Assembly: GCA_012064385.1 (NCBI GenBank)
Contig: QRDG01000618.1
Span: forward strand, 95,266-159,265
Source: Puccinellia tenuiflora
Taxonomy: Eukaryota; Streptophyta; Magnoliopsida; Poales; Poaceae
DNA length: 64,000 nt
Direction of reading: 5' to 3'
The position numbers and the translations under genes are program-made. Of this stretch, positions 34,172 to 47,157 are shown in pieces (positions within the stretch are counted from its first letter, which is position 1; every line of letters begins with the position of its first letter). The notes below the pieces were generated by a model. The model did not search any database. It was not told the origin of the DNA and saw nothing but the letters and a program-made list of their open reading frames with translations.

Positions 34172-35082
34172 AGCTCAATCAACACAATAATTATTTACAT
34201 CAGTTCTCAAATAGTGCATATCTGCTCTGAATCTCCAAATTTTAAAATCGTTTATGCATAGGGTCTCATAGATTACTCTGATCCACCAATTATATGAAGA
34301 AGAGACACGTAATTTGTAAACAAGAAAAGCTATCAATTGTCTATACTACAATCTAAAATAACTAAATTATCATCTCATACACCCTCCGAATCTAATTTCA
34401 ATATATTATCACTATCTACCAAACGAAAAATGAAAAATCCCAAAAAGATATAAAATTGTATCCACAGTCAAATATTTTCGTAGAATACAATTTCCAATAT
34501 TAACAATCCAATAATTCAATTACCTTGACAATAATTTAATCCATGAATCGTCATAATTACTATCCAATGACCATTTTCTGTCTCAACTTAGTGACCAATG
34601 ATTGTATCATCTACTATAACACTCATATGTACCAAAAAATCCAATCTTTTATCTAACTTCAAATATACACAAGGAAACAACATCTATAGTGGATAATCCA
34701 TTAAAATACATTTTCCAAACACTTATTATCCTTGAAAGGAAAACATGAATGTGTGAGACCCTCCTAGCAAAGTAAACACTTAGATACAGTTTTTCTAGTG
34801 CCAATGTGGTGGGTGCAAAACGCAGGGTGGTGGATGTGGACACTAGCGATCACCTGAAGATAAAATGTTTCCATTAGATTCATCGTTTCACGAATAAGAA
34901 GACGCTACGGTCATGATCGATTCTCCGCTAAGATGGAGGTGATTGAGGACACCTCCATTGTGCCTTCAACTCCTAAAGAAAAAGGAAACATATCTGGAAT
35001 TAACATCAGCAGTATGTAATTATCATCTTACCCTTCGATTTGTTTTAGGAGGGAACTAGCTACTCGATTTGAAACAATATAA
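34172..35082. other. Intergenic, AT-rich, nothing recognised
   Basis: No protein-like frame or repeat ends. Confidence 0.5.
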
Positions 35083-35487
35083 TACTCCCTCCGATCCGAA
35101 AAAATTGTCGGAGGGTGTAGTACAAATATCATTTTACAAAAAAGCACCCTAGATCAACAAATAACCAAAAAGCCCTTCAGATCCAGATCGTGTCGCCTCT
35201 CTCCCTCGCTCGTCTCTCTCCCTCACTAGCTGGTCAGGTCCCTCCTCTCGCGCTGCAGTTCCAGGCCTGCCTCTCCAGCAGCATCTCGAAACAGCCCCTA
35301 CCGCTCGCCATCCCTCGAGCTTGGCCCTCCCATCTTGTTCGGATCGAGCCCTCCGAGCTTGTTCTGGCAACTATCCTTGCGTGACAACGCCTCAACCGCG
35401 GCGCCGTCCAGTGGCATACTCATCACATCGGACATGACAGAGAGAGAGGAGCAGCAGTCCCCGCGTACAACTCCCGCATCAGGAGAT

Positions 35488-35516
35488 GGGGGGGGGGGGG
35501 GGGGGGGGGGGGGGGG
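35488..35516 (+). repeat. Uninterrupted run of 29 G
   Basis: Single homopolymer after GGAGAT. Could form a G-quadruplex. Its exact length is also prone to assembly error. Confidence 0.85.
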
Positions 35517-35674
35517 AGTCGTCCGGCCGCGCAACCACCGGATCCGGCGCGTCCGGCCGTGCAGTCACTAGATTTTGTCTCACCGACGCCGGATTTGCCA
35601 ATTTGTCATCGGCGTCAACCAAGGGAAGCGCAACTAGCGGTTTTGACAAAGGTCAAATATTTTTGTTCAATGGA

Positions 35675-35740
35675 AGCGCGACGAGCCGAGTGAACCTAGA
35701 AGGGAGCGCGACGAGCCGAGTGAACCTAGAAGGGAGCGCG
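35675..35740. repeat. 30-bp tandem repeat, about 2.2 copies
   Basis: AGCGCGACGAGCCGAGTGAA plus CCTAGAAGGG starts at 35675 and 35705 and is cut at 35735. Confidence 0.85.
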
Positions 35741-36182
35741 GCAGTGAGGCGAGGGGTGCTCGGCACCGGAGCAGAGTGAGGGATCTCCTCGGCGAAGCAG
35801 AGAGCAATACTTTTTTTTTACCTGTAGAGAGCAATACTGGTGCAGTGCCGATGTGCGTGCGCGAGTGGGGGTGCGGCGGAGCAGAAGGTGACACTTTTTT
35901 TGGATATGGTGGAGTGCAGATTGAGGCACAGAAATGAGGAGGGTGTTTTTGCTAAATGACCTGTCACGACACTTTCTTCGGATCGAAGGGAGTACCAAAA
36001 ATGCCCCTCGGGCTGAATATAGTAGTACGAAAAATCACGGTTGGTCATGAGGAGAGTTTACTAGCTAATACTTGAGCAAGTTGGCATGGGTCTATAAGGA
36101 TTGACTATGCAGGTCGCGGTAAACAATCATGTGCTTTTGTTGTCACGTACCCAGTCCACCGCACGGTTAAGACAATAGTATG

Positions 36183-36930
36183 CACTACGGGAAAATTAAA
36201 CTACGCCGAGTGGGCTAAAGACACGGCGAAGGCTGAAAACCACCTCGGCGAAGCCTTCGCCGAGAGGGGATCTCGGCGACATACACTCGGCGGCATTCCC
36301 CTCGGCGACGCCTCTTCGCCGACTGGTTTTTTTCGGGGTACTCGGCAAAGGCTTCACCTAGTGTCTTTTCTCCTCACTCGGCGAAGAAAAGGAAATCAGA
36401 CCCGCCCATTGTCAGAGGGGCGTCAGACGTGTGTCAGGCCTTCACCGAGTGTGCCAACGCGACACTAGGCGACGATGGAGCAAACAGCAACCAACCACGT
36501 GTCCACAAAGCCGGTTCTCGGCAAAGGTCTTCGCCTAGTGGCTGTTTCGCCGAGTGCCTCCTGAGACTTTCGCCGGGCTGTTTCGTCGCCGAGTGCTAGG
36601 CTTCGCCGAGTAGCCGCTTCGCCGTGGGGTCTCTTTGCCGAGTGCCTCCTAAGCCATTCGCCAAGCTGTTTCTTGGCCTAGTGCCAGGATTCGCCGAGTG
36701 GTTGCGTCGCCGGGTGGTTTCTTCGCCGAGTGCCACCTATCTCGGCAAACATCGTGCCAAATGGTCACCTGGAGAAACTCTTCGCCGAGTACAGCACTCG
36801 GCAAAGTTTCCCATCTCGGCGAAGCAAGTTCCCAGGTGACCATTTGGCACCTGGAGCACCTCTTCACCGAGTGCCAGACTCGGCAAAGGCGTCTTCGCCT
36901 AGTGCCCCACTCGGCGAAGGGGCCGCAATT
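36183..36930. repeat. Left subterminal repeats of the large CACTA
   Basis: More than 25 occurrences of CGCCGAGTG, CTCGGCGAA or close variants on both strands, the presumed binding sites for the TNPA-like protein. A longer inverted pair around AAATGGTCACCTGG / CCAGGTGACCATTTGG lies at 36757-36850. Confidence 0.9.
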
Positions 36931-37303
36931 TTCCACAATTTTCCTGTTTTTTAATCCCTGCATTTCATAACATAATATATGTATATATTTTCAGATATGA
37001 TATACTCCAGCATTGATAGCACACATAGAAGCAATTAAGGTCACAAATAGCACAAAAGCTCAAACATACACGTCAAATGCCCATATTACAAACATCAAGT
37101 GACAAGTACATCATGTTTACACCAAGTTTGCAAAATACATCATGCCGGATAACGACGAAGCTTCCTGTTTGCATGTAGTCCATGGAGACTAAGAAGTCGT
37201 CGATGCAATCCTAAGAGTTTGAGAAGGATAAGCATGAGTTGGAAGAGCAAACCAGATTTATGGTTATTGACATGTGAGTATAAGAATGAGAACTAACCTA
37301 GAG

Positions 37304-39789
37304 TCACTCAGGCATGTTGGAGGTCGATGGCGCCGACGATGCGCTTGCTCCTCCGTCTACACCATTCCCTATGTCTCCACCATTCCCTCCTCCTTCACCA
37401 TCCGTGGGAGTGTGGGATCCAGCCGAACGATTGTCCTGTGAAGATTCGCATTAGACGAGTAAGCAAAAAAAGATGAATGCATGGTTGCCTAGCTAGTTTC
37501 AAGACAGCTTACCAAGAGAAGGGGGGCTAGTAGTGGAGGAATAGGAGGTAAAGGAGGAAGCGATGGATCCGCGGGCAACCTCTGCATACCGAAGACGAGT
37601 TTATGTTTGCAAAGTCAAGCACATGGCTTAGTTGAAAGAAAAAGTTGAAGCACTTACCGCCACAATCGCCTGGAGGAATGTCTGCAGTTGCACCATCTTC
37701 TCTTCTGTTGCCTGCACCCGCGCCGTTGCGTCCGCCGCGATCCTCTTACTATTCACAACTTCAGCCTACGAGATTGCAACCATGTAAAAGAATGCACCTC
37801 AGCAATGAAAACATGTAGAGTAGTGGAAAAGATGGTTTAAAAATGACACACATACCTCCATTGCAGCTAATGCTCCAAGTCCGACCCTTGGACGACGCTC
37901 GATCCCGGGCGCTGAGCTCGTACGGCAAGCACGCATCTCGGCAAGTGATGGAACGGCCGAACTATCGAAGGAAGCACCGCCAATATAAGGCCGGCCATTC
38001 AGCTGACCTTGTCCCGCGTACATAGCAACCTTGGGGTCGAAAGGAGCGGTCAAAGGATCGGACGTCTCACCGTAGACCTCCTTGAACTTGGAGCAGTAGT
38101 TGGTTCGTCTGTTTCCCCGCGGTGTCGGTGATCCATTGGTCTTCCAAGGGTTTAGCCGGATCCAGTTCCTTTGGCCTCCGGGTCTCAACAAATACTTGCA
38201 TCTTAGTCAATTTCCGGCCCGTCTTTGCCTCCTACAATTAATTGACATCAAAAGGAAACATACAATTGAGGTCAAAAACAAAAATAAAAAGAATAGCACG
38301 TATATAAAAATTTGTATGAAAAGAACAAAAATAATATCTTACCTTGTGTTTAATTAAGCCTTTGAGTGTGAGGGGGCCTTGACGGTGGACTCCGTTCAGG
38401 CCTATCATCTTCTGCCGGTACGATGCCTCCTTGTGTTGCGCCTTGAACGCATCTGAGACCCACTTATCTACAATCTTCTTGTAGCAAGGCTTATGGGCGG
38501 CTAGCCAGTCAAGAATCACCTATTTAACACAAGAAAGATCCATGAGTAGAAGTATTCATCAGTCATGTGGAGAATAATAGAAAAATATATGTGGCTACCT
38601 TCATGTACTGGGCTCTCGACATGTGTATAGGCCTGGCCATCTCTTTGGTGATCACCCTCTTCATCTGCTCTGCATAGAACTTGATAACACAGCCAACACG
38701 CGCCTCGTAAAGCTGCTGGGGGATGAGCTTCTTCGCCATTTTAATGAGCACCTTTTGAGCCGCCTCTGCCTTTCCTTCACCTTCGACGAGTGAGAAGTAA
38801 TCCTACAATCATTGAGCATAGGATAAAGGAATTAACACGATGAAGTCCAAACTATTGGTATTAAGTAGTAAAGTTCTAAAAATTACTTACCCAGAATTCA
38901 GTGATCATCCGCATGCCGAGGTGGCCGAAGGTGGTGTCAGGCACCATCATGTAGTGGTCCCAAGACCAAGCGGGCACCTTTTGACCAGTGGCGATTCCAT
39001 CCTTCTTGAGGTCAACCAAGCCAGGGTAAAACCTCTTGATAAGAATGCCAAGGACGCCTACAGGTAAGCGTCTCCACTTAGGGCCGACCCATGTGAATTC
39101 CCTGCACATACGGAAAACAAAAGTCAGAATGCGTGTGATGAAAAGGTAACTAAAATGGAAGGTAACAAAGGCTTTTCAACCACCACTTACATATCTCCGC
39201 CGACATCAAGTAGGCCATGTGACTCATGTGCGGGTTGCGACGAACGCCCTCGCAAGTACACCTTGCCCTCGCGCGGAGTGCCGATCAACTCTAATGGATG
39301 AGCTGTCAATAGATCCTCATCCGCCACGGCATCTGAGTCCTCCTCACTCTCCTCGGGCTGCTCCTCCTCCTCTGACTCCTCCGAGCGCCGGTCCTGGTAG
39401 TCATCCTCGGGCTGCTCCTCCTCCTCTGACTCCTCCTCCTCCACCTCGGGCCGCTCCTCCTCCTCTGACTCGGAAGACGAAGCCGCGGGCAAAGGACTAC
39501 TAGCCTGAGCGTGCTTGCCCCGGGGCGCCGGGGTGGATCCCGAGGGTCTGCCATGCCGTGCAGAAGTCTCCTTCGCAGCCTCCCGGCCACGCTTTCTTCC
39601 AATGAGCGTGGAAGACCCATCAGCAGCCTTCGTGTATAGATTAGCAACAGTTCCAACCTTGTGACGGCGCTTCTCCTTGCCGACCTTCTTGGGCCGCCTC
39701 TCGACGACGAGGTGCTTCTCCTTGGCGACACTCTTCTTCGCCGCGAGCCGCTTCTCCTTGGCGCCTGGCCTATCCTTCCCCCCTGCCAT
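37304..39789 (-). CDS. TNPA-like CACTA protein (plant transposase Ptta/En/Spm, Transposase_24 type), 8 exons, one frameshift
   Basis: Exons 39789-39191, 39101-38891, 38802-38599, 38519-38343, 38231-37856, 37765-37658, 37581-37513 and 37435-37304 all have GT/AG junctions and matching phases. The N-terminus is Lys/Arg-rich (MAGGKDRPGAKEKRLAAKK), then an acidic stretch with EEEQPE repeats. The core includes FTWVGPKWRRLPVGVLG, VPAWSWDHYMMVPDT and KWVSDAFKAQHKEASYRQ. A coiled-coil-like exon 6 (ARVQATEEKMVQLQTFLQ) precedes a Pro/Leu tail and a Gly/Ser C-terminus. Exon 5 has 376 nt, one more than phase allows; the frame changes near 38105 between ITDTAGKQ and NYCSKFKEVYGE. Such proteins bind subterminal repeats and aid excision. 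Downstream of, and parallel to, the TNPD gene, as usual in CACTA. Confidence 0.85.
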
Positions 39790-40090
39790 GTCTCAATCAC
39801 CTGTCATCACAAAGAATGTGTTCATTAGTACAAGTAAAAACACAATAGTAATGAATAGAATTAAAAAAAATCATAAGAATAAATTGCAATATTATGAATA
39901 AGCTAAAAGAACACATATCAACATAAGAAGCATGCCAAAACTCATATTAATACAACGAAGAACAAATTAATCTTCAGAAGTGGCATACAAATGGTTTATA
40001 CAAAATATTACATCACAAATATTACAAGTTCAAAAGTGGCATCCAAATGGTTCGTACAAACAGAAATTCTAAATTGACGAGTACAAAGCT

Positions 40091-43000
40091 TCAGAAGCCA
40101 TTGTCTACATTGTTTGGATCATAACTTGGACCAGCATCATCATCATCATCGCTATCACGGTTATTGTACCACCAATATTCTACGTAGCCTAGAGGTGGAC
40201 CGCTCGGCTCCTCTACGTCGGATAGGTGCATCCGTTCAAGAAGCTCCACGTCCCTCCGGTTGACAATCGGCTCACCGTTCTCTTGCCCATGGTCGACTCC
40301 AATGCCATCATCGTCGTCTTCTTCCATTTCATATATAGTAGGCAAGGTGATGTTCAATTGGCCAGGCAGGCCATCTTCTTGATAAAAATCTCCCTCGTAT
40401 GTGTTCGGGTTTAGGCGGTGGTGGTAGTCATCATCGTTAGGGGTTGGTGGTTTATTACGCGGCGGCACCGAGATCACTGCATCCCACCCCAGTAGACGTT
40501 TCATAGTTTTGCATGGGTATGGGAGATAAAAAACTTGGGTGGCTTCGTGTGCTAGGATATAGACATCATCTCCCGCATAGACGGATTCTCGCTCAATTTC
40601 GACCAACCCAATGTCAGGTCTTCGTCTCACTCTTCTTGGATTGAACCAATGACATTTGAAGACAACGGGATTCTTCTTTTTGCCAAAATCACAATCCAGT
40701 TCAATTATTTCCTTGACTATTCCATAGTAATCAAGGCCGTCTCGGCCTTAGCATAAGACTCCGGTATTTGTTGTCTTCCGGTTTGGCCGAGTGTTTTTGT
40801 ATTCTTCGGTATGGAAGCGGAACCCATTCACGTCGTAAGAATTATAGGTCTTGACAGCATAGGTGCATGAGGTAAGTTTCTTCAACTCGGGCATCATTTC
40901 CGGGTCGGAAATTCCCTACAAGTGCAATAGGAAGAAGTATGATATATTAGTGTTGACGAAACGTCTTGCACTAAAATCAACGTGTAAGGTAGATAAATAC
41001 TTTAGCTTTGAACCATGGAATGAAACCGCCGCCTGCTTCACCCCCCTTTTTAAAAAGGACCAACTTGTCATTGTCGGTAAGGGGTCTTCGATGTTTCCAC
41101 GTTTCTTTCTCAAATAAGCTATGAATGGCAACGATCAAGAAACTAAGTTAGTCCACAACTAGGAAATGGAAGTGTGCCAAACAATACACTAAGCACTTAC
41201 TCAATGTAGGGTTGTACTTCCGTCGTGTTCTTCAAGACATAAGATGTAATGTTCGTCCACTCATCATATGATAATCTCCTCTTCTTGTGGCCACTTGATT
41301 TGCCACCGGCCCCAATGAAAATGCTAAGTTCGGGTAGATCTTCCGAGTTGGCGATATTCAAACGAGGCACTGGATTATGAACAGTGGTAAGAGCGTCACT
41401 ATAGAACTTCGTGGTGAAGTTTGACACCTCCTCGTTTAGTGTTGCCTCAGCTATGGATGCTTCGATTTTGCATTTGTTCGTGCTTTTCTTTCGAAGGACC
41501 TTCTGCTCTCTCTCAGTTGCAAACATCCAACGGGTCTGCACAGGCCCCCCCAATCTTGCCTCGGTCGCGAGATGCAACAACAAATGTTGCATGGGATTAA
41601 ACATGCCTGGTGGAAAGATAGCCTCTAGCTCGCAGAGCAACTCAGGTGTCTGTTCCTCCAACTCTTTTACCACGGTGACATCTAATTCTTTAGCACAAAG
41701 CCGGCGGAAGAAATAGCTCAACTTTGCCAAGACTAACCAAATTTGCTCATCGATATAGCCTCGAAACATGACCGGCATTATCCACTCGATCCATACGTGG
41801 TAGTCATGACTCTTGAGCCCACCTATCCGCAGCCCGGTCAAATTCACTCCCCTCATTATATTAGCTGCGTACCCATCAGAGAAGAATAGGTGGTCCAGGA
41901 CCCACTGGAGAATTTCTTTCCTTTGGGCCCTTGTTGGAGTGAAACAAGCCTTTGGCTTATTCCATCCTTTTCTGACTGTGCCGGGAGGGTTCATCCTCAT
42001 CTGTGGCCTATCACATAGCTTCTCCTGATCGACTCTAGCCTTGACGTTATCCTTCGACTTCTCGAGGTCAATTAGTGTGGACCAAAGGGCCTCGGAGATA
42101 TTCTTTTCAGTGTGCATTACATCAATGTTATGAGGAAGAAGGAGATCCTTAAAGTATTTGAGCTTCCAGAAGCATGGAATGTGTGTCCACTGGTGTGTGT
42201 CTCCATAACCCACAAAGCCAGTCCCATCTGCATTGGGCACAAGAGCGTCTAGCTGAGCTTTAATGGCGACACCATCAATTTCAGGAACTGGTACATGAGC
42301 ATCGACAACTACACCTTTCATGAACTTATTTGCGTCTCTCTTGAATCTATGACCGGGTTTAAGGAACGGCCGATGCTTATCAAAACAGGAATACTTGCCA
42401 CCCTTCGTCAGCCAAAAGAAAGTCATAGCCTGCATGCACACTGGGCAAGGCCACTTCCCGTGCGTACACCATCCGCAGAATATCGCACGTGCCGGTAAGT
42501 CATGCAGGGATGTGTGGTACCAAACGTACATACTGAAGTGCTTCTTTGCTACGGCGTCGTACGTCCGTACCCCTTCTTCCCAGGCAAGGTACAAATCATC
42601 CACCAGCGGCTCCATGTACACACTCATATTCTTCCCCGGATATTCAGGCCCTGGAATTATCAGCGACAAGAACATGTTTTGTCGTTGCATCCAGACGCCA
42701 AGGGGGAGATTCATCGGAATGACAAACATCGGCCAACAGCTATATGTGCAAGCAGACATACCATATGGGTTGAACCCATCAGTGGATAAGGCAACTGCTA
42801 CACTCCTGTTTAAGCCGGCTTTGGGATGCTTAGCAATGAATTTCTTCCATGCTTCACCATCAGACGGATGTACCATCTTCTCGGGACGATACCTCTTCCC
42901 ATCTACCGGCCATCTTATTTGTTGGGCAGATTCCTCGGTCATAAAAAGCCGTTGAATCCTCGGCAAGAATGGAAGATACCGAAGGATCTTTTTGGCCACC

Positions 43001-43765
43001 GTGAACTGCGTCTTCTTACCATTACTATTGTCGACCTCAATATACCTAGAGGACTTGCACTTGAGACAGTATTTTTCAGCGAAGTGTTCTTTTCTAAATA
43101 ACATGCAGCCCTTTGGACAAGCATCTATGGGCTCATATGTCATCTTAAGTGAACCGAGGATTTTCTTCGACTCGTACATGTTCTTTGGCAGAAGGTGTTC
43201 CTCCGGTAGAAAGGAGGCAATAACATGCAGGAATGCATCAAAGGCATTAATGCTTATGTTATACTGGCAGTTGACACCCATTAGGCGACCTATGGCATCA
43301 AGTAGAAACCTTTGTATGGGCGTGGAGGGGTTTCTGCGAGGCAAACAAAGTATCATAGAACTCCTTCGTGCTCTTGTCCATCTCCCCCTCTGCATCTTTG
43401 GCTGGAATTTCAGGTGCACGTGCATTAGCGAATGCATCTAGCATTCTATCAGCCTCGGTATCAAAAGCTGTTGATGCCTCCTCGGTGCGCTGTCTCGCCA
43501 CCTTCTTTCTCCTAGGTGCACGCTCACCATGCAAGGTACAACGATGATAGCCTGGCATAAACCCATACTTGCTAAGGTGAAACCCCATGTCGTCCTTTGT
43601 TTGGTTTCGCTGGTTTTTGCAACGGCTGCACGGGCACCAAGTTCCAGCTACCACATGGTCTTTAGCAAATGCAATCTCCAGGAACTCTTCAGTCTTACTA
43701 ATCCATTCCAAAGAGATCTGGCTCGCACTAGGTCGATTGCTGTACATCCACTCACGATCCTCCAT
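40091..43765 (-). pseudogene. TNPD-type CACTA transposase, broken by a frameshift and a nonsense codon
   Basis: Starts MEDREWMYSNRPS with the transposase-associated domain: TWCPCSRCKN and DMGFHLSKYGFMPGY. After a one-base frame change near 43299 (KVST, then LDAIGRLMG) the Transposase_21 region follows: CPKGCMLFRKEH, STDGFNPYG, AIFCGWCTHGKWPCPVC and HNIDVMHTEKNI. DUF4218 comes next (LSYFFRRLCAKELDV, QTRWMFATERE). A donor after VQPYIE leads to a small exon (41130-41010) with LTDNDKLVLFKKGGEAGGG, then a last exon from about 40918 to 40091 with DUF4216 (VVFKCHWFNPRR) and an acidic tail. An in-frame TAA at 40748-40750 (where GVLC precedes GRDGLDYYG) truncates it. The product would cut at the CACTA ends. 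Confidence 0.9.
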
Positions 43766-43920
43766 ATCCACACCGATACATGCAGACATATGTACAATGT
43801 GTTTTATTTAACAAAGAGATTCATGCATCATCAAATCAATTATTTACAAAACTATAGATTTTACTCATTGAATGCACTCACCTATATATCTACTAGGTAA
43901 AGATAAGTCCTAATCCCACC

Positions 43921-44122
43921 CGAGTATGTGTAGCTTGTGTTCGTTTCCATGCCTACTCCTATCCAAGACAAAATTTCGGCAGCACCTCCCCGCTGCTCTC
44001 CAAATACACGTCTCGATAAATGTCGAGAGAATGTGTATCCGGAGAACAACAGGAAGGTGCCACCGAAAATCTGTCTCAGATAGTAGTAGAACATGGAAAC
44101 GAACACAAGCTACACATACTCG
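43921..44122. repeat. 202-bp palindrome upstream of the transposase start
   Basis: Perfect 31-bp outer arms (43921-43951, CGAGTATGTGTAGCTTGTGT...; complement at 44092-44122) continue with good similarity almost to the centre (GACAAAATTTCGGCAGCACC versus GACAGATTTTCGGTGGCACC). Two smaller hairpins of TTTGTATATAAAT words lie just beside it, at 44170-44290. Confidence 0.85.
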
Positions 44123-44399
44123 AGCTGTCCAAAAACGTGGACAATTCGAAACGGCCACGGTTACAAAAATATAGTTGTTTGTATATAAATATATACCCTG
44201 GACAAGGTGCATACATAAATATATACAAACAGCTCTTTGTATATAAATGAATACCCTTGACAAGACGTATACATAAATATATACAAAGAGTTTCATCTTT
44301 ATTAACCATAACCCTTCCGAACGGGAGACGCCTAGGGTTACGCGACTAGTTTGGTGAGCTACAAAATAATGCAACCTAGCAAGAGGAGTGGAAGATCGT

Positions 44400-45300
44400 C
44401 ATTACCCTTGAAGCGTGATCGAGGAAAAACTATGGGCAGCTAGCTCCTGCCCGAGCCCTGCCCTACAGCGACGCTCCCGTCGTCAACCTCGCTGCATATC
44501 CTGCACAAATTATCACAAATACAATTAACTAAGAACTAGTAAACTAGCAATATATAACAAGAAATAATTGAGCAAAAGATTAACTAAACCTAACAAGCAA
44601 CTCACCTAACTAATCCTAAAACCGAACCAACTAATAAACTAACAAACAACTAACCAAAATCAAATAAATAGAGTGTAGCAGTACCAAAAAAGGTAAAAAA
44701 AAATTGGAGGAAATGCTCACCTTGCCGTCGGATGAGGAAATCATGGTGGAGGGGCAAGGAGATTCGCAGGGGCGGCGACGGCGGGTCAGGCGTCTAGGAG
44801 GAGCAGTGGAAGGGGCGGCTCGGGGTGGAGGAGGACCTCTGGAAGGGGCAGCTCGGGTGGAGGAGGCGGCAGCGGGGGCACAGCACGCGGCCGCGGGGGA
44901 GGCCGCAGCTGCGCACGGAAGCGGTGGAGGCTGGCAGCAGCTAGCTCGCGCCTCCCGCCATTGCTCCGGCCGACACAGTAGCAGGTCGATCCCGAGCGAC
45001 GGTGGGGCTAGGGTTTGGGCGGCGGAGATGGGCGCTGCTGGGCGGGGAGATGTGGTTGGCGACGGCAGCGGCGGAGATGGGGGCTAGCGCTGCGGGGCGG
45101 TGGAGATGTGGTTGGCGACGGCGGCGGCGGAGATGTGGACGGCGATGGCGGAGGGACAGCGACGTGGAGGGAGCTAGCGGCGGCGGCGCGTCGGGTTGAG
45201 GAGAGACAGGGGGTGCGGCGCGAGGTCGTGCAGTGTGGGGAATTTGGCCGATTCGGGGCTAAATTTTTCCTAAGTCCGCGCCTCTTCTTTGCCGAGTAGC
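44400..45300 (-). other. Predicted 5' leader and promoter region of the CACTA transposase gene
   Basis: On the minus strand, a GC-rich stretch (45290-44730) ends with a short ATG-led frame (MISSSDGK) and a splice donor GGCAAG|GTGAGC near 44722. A CAG acceptor near 44500 follows. This fits an untranslated first exon. ORFs on the plus strand here are GC shadows. Confidence 0.45.
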
Positions 45301-45394
45301 CTGCTTCACCGAGTGTCCCACTCAGTGAAACATCAGTACAATAAAAAAATAAATCGACGGATCGGCGGTGACTGTTGTTCCTCACGTGGCGTGC

Positions 45395-47157
45395 TGCGAA
45401 GCCCCCCCTCTTCCGTCGAAACCCCCTCCCCTCCCCGATTTGACCGGAAGCCCCCTGATTTGACGGATCGGCGGTGACTGTTGTTTAGACAGTGTGGCTC
45501 CGACGCCCCGAAGCCCCCTCTTCCGTCGAAACCCCCCCAGATTTGACCGGAAATCGACGGTGTCGTCTACCCCTTCCACGGGTGTCGAAAGGGGGTAGCT
45601 CCGACAACTTTTGTCCTTGGTTGTGTTAGGTTAGGCCATATGAACATCAGGAACCCAGTTTGGCCCCATGTTTTCACTTGATTCTATCCGTTGCACCCGA
45701 AATGGGAGTCTCCCCTTAGATGAGCATAACCTTCATGGCGGGATAATTGTGGTGTGTGAAGCCGCTCACACCTCGGAGTCTCATGTTGGCTCTTGAAACC
45801 TCCCACAACACTCTAACACATATCATATGAAACCACCTAGGTTTTGATGTGGCTCCGACGCCCCGAAGCCCCGTCTTCCGTCGAAATCCCCCCTGATTTG
45901 ACCGGAAATCGACGGTGTCGTCTACCCCTTCCACGGGTGTCGAAAGGGGGGTAACTCTGACAACTTTTCTCCTTGGTTGTGTTAGGTTAGGCCATATGAA
46001 CATCAGGAACCCAGTTTGGCCCCATGTATTCACTTGATTCCATCAGTTGCACTCGAAATGGGAGTCTCCACTTAGATGAGCAGAACCTTCGTGCGGGATA
46101 AGTGTGGTGTGTGAAGCCGGTCACACCTCAGAGTCTCATGTTGGCTCTTGAAACCTCCCACCACACTCTAACACATATCATATGAAACCACCTAGGTTTT
46201 GGTGTGGTTCCGACGCCCCGAAGCCCCCTCTTCCGTCGAAACCCCCCCAGATTTGACCGGAAATCGACGGTGTCGTCTACCCCTTCCACGGGTGTCGAAA
46301 GGGGGTAGCTCCGACAACTTTTCTCCTTGGTTGTGTTAGGTTAGGCCATATGAACATCAGGAACCCAGTTTGGCCCCATGTATTCACTTGATTCCATCAG
46401 TTGCACCCGAAATGGGAGTCTCCACTTAGATGAGCAGAACCTTCGTGCGGGATAAGTGTGGTGTGTGAAGCCGGTCACACCTCGGAGTCTCATGTTGGCT
46501 CTTGAAACCTCCCACCACACTCTAACACATATCATATGAAACCACCTAGGTTTTGGTGTGGTTCCGACGCCCCGAAGCCCCCTCTTCCGTCGAAACCCCC
46601 CAGATTTGACCGGAAATCGACGGTGTCGTCTACCCCTTCCACGGGTGTCGAAAGGGGGTAGCTCCGACAACTTTTCTCCTTGGTTGTGTTAGGTTAGGCC
46701 ATATGAACATCAGGAACCCAGTTTGGCCCCATGTTTTCACTTGATTCCATCCGTTGCACCCGAAATGGGAGTCTCCACTTGGATGAGCAGAACCTTCGTG
46801 CGGGATAAGTGTGTTGTGTAAAGCCGGTCACACCTCGGAGTCTCATGTTGGCTATTGAAACCTCCCACCACACTCTAACACATATCATATGAAACCACCT
46901 AGGTTTTGATGTGGCTCCGACGCCCCGAAGCCTCCTCTTCCGTCGAAACCCCCCCTGATTTGACCGGAAATCGACGGTGTCGTCTACCCCTTCCACGGGT
47001 GTCAAAAGGGGGTAGCTCTGACAAATTTTCTCCTTGGTTGTGTTAGGTTAGGCCATATGAACATCAGGAACCCAGTTTGGCCCCATGTATTCACTTGATT
47101 CCATCAGTTGCCCCCGAAATGGGAGTCTCCACTTAGATGAGCAGAACCTTCGTGCGG
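45395..47157 (+). repeat. Satellite-like tandem array, unit about 354 bp, nearly five copies
   Basis: The phase marker GGTGTGTGAAGCCGG recurs at 45751, 46106 and 46460, with a variant at 46813. Each unit carries CACACCTCGGAGTCTCATG, CCACCACACTCTAACACAT, CTCCGACGCCCCGAAGCC, AAATCGACGGTGTCGTCTAC and GTTGTGTTAGGTTAGGCCAT. Copies are nearly identical. It lies inside the large CACTA. Confidence 0.92.

Larger units (their letters stand above)
35085..35992. mobile_element. Long Stowaway/mariner-type non-autonomous element, 908 bp
   Basis: Ends CTCCCTCCGATCCGAAAAAA and, complemented, CTCCCTTCGATCCGAAGAAA, flanked by TA on each side (35083-35084 and 35993-35994). Much longer than ordinary Stowaway MITEs. 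The interior is GC-rich and includes a 29-G run and a 30-bp tandem repeat. Frames inside are not recognisable, so it may hold captured DNA. Confidence 0.82.

Noticed and set aside
44704..45299. Plus-strand Gly/Arg-rich frames
   Set aside because: GC shadows of the CACTA leader exon on the other strand; no domain, and repeats of GGCGGCGGAGATG explain them.
45716..47005. Repeated ORFs of about 105 residues on the minus strand as a gene family
   Set aside because: They are the tandem 354-bp unit read through; stops are simply missing in that frame and no protein features are present.
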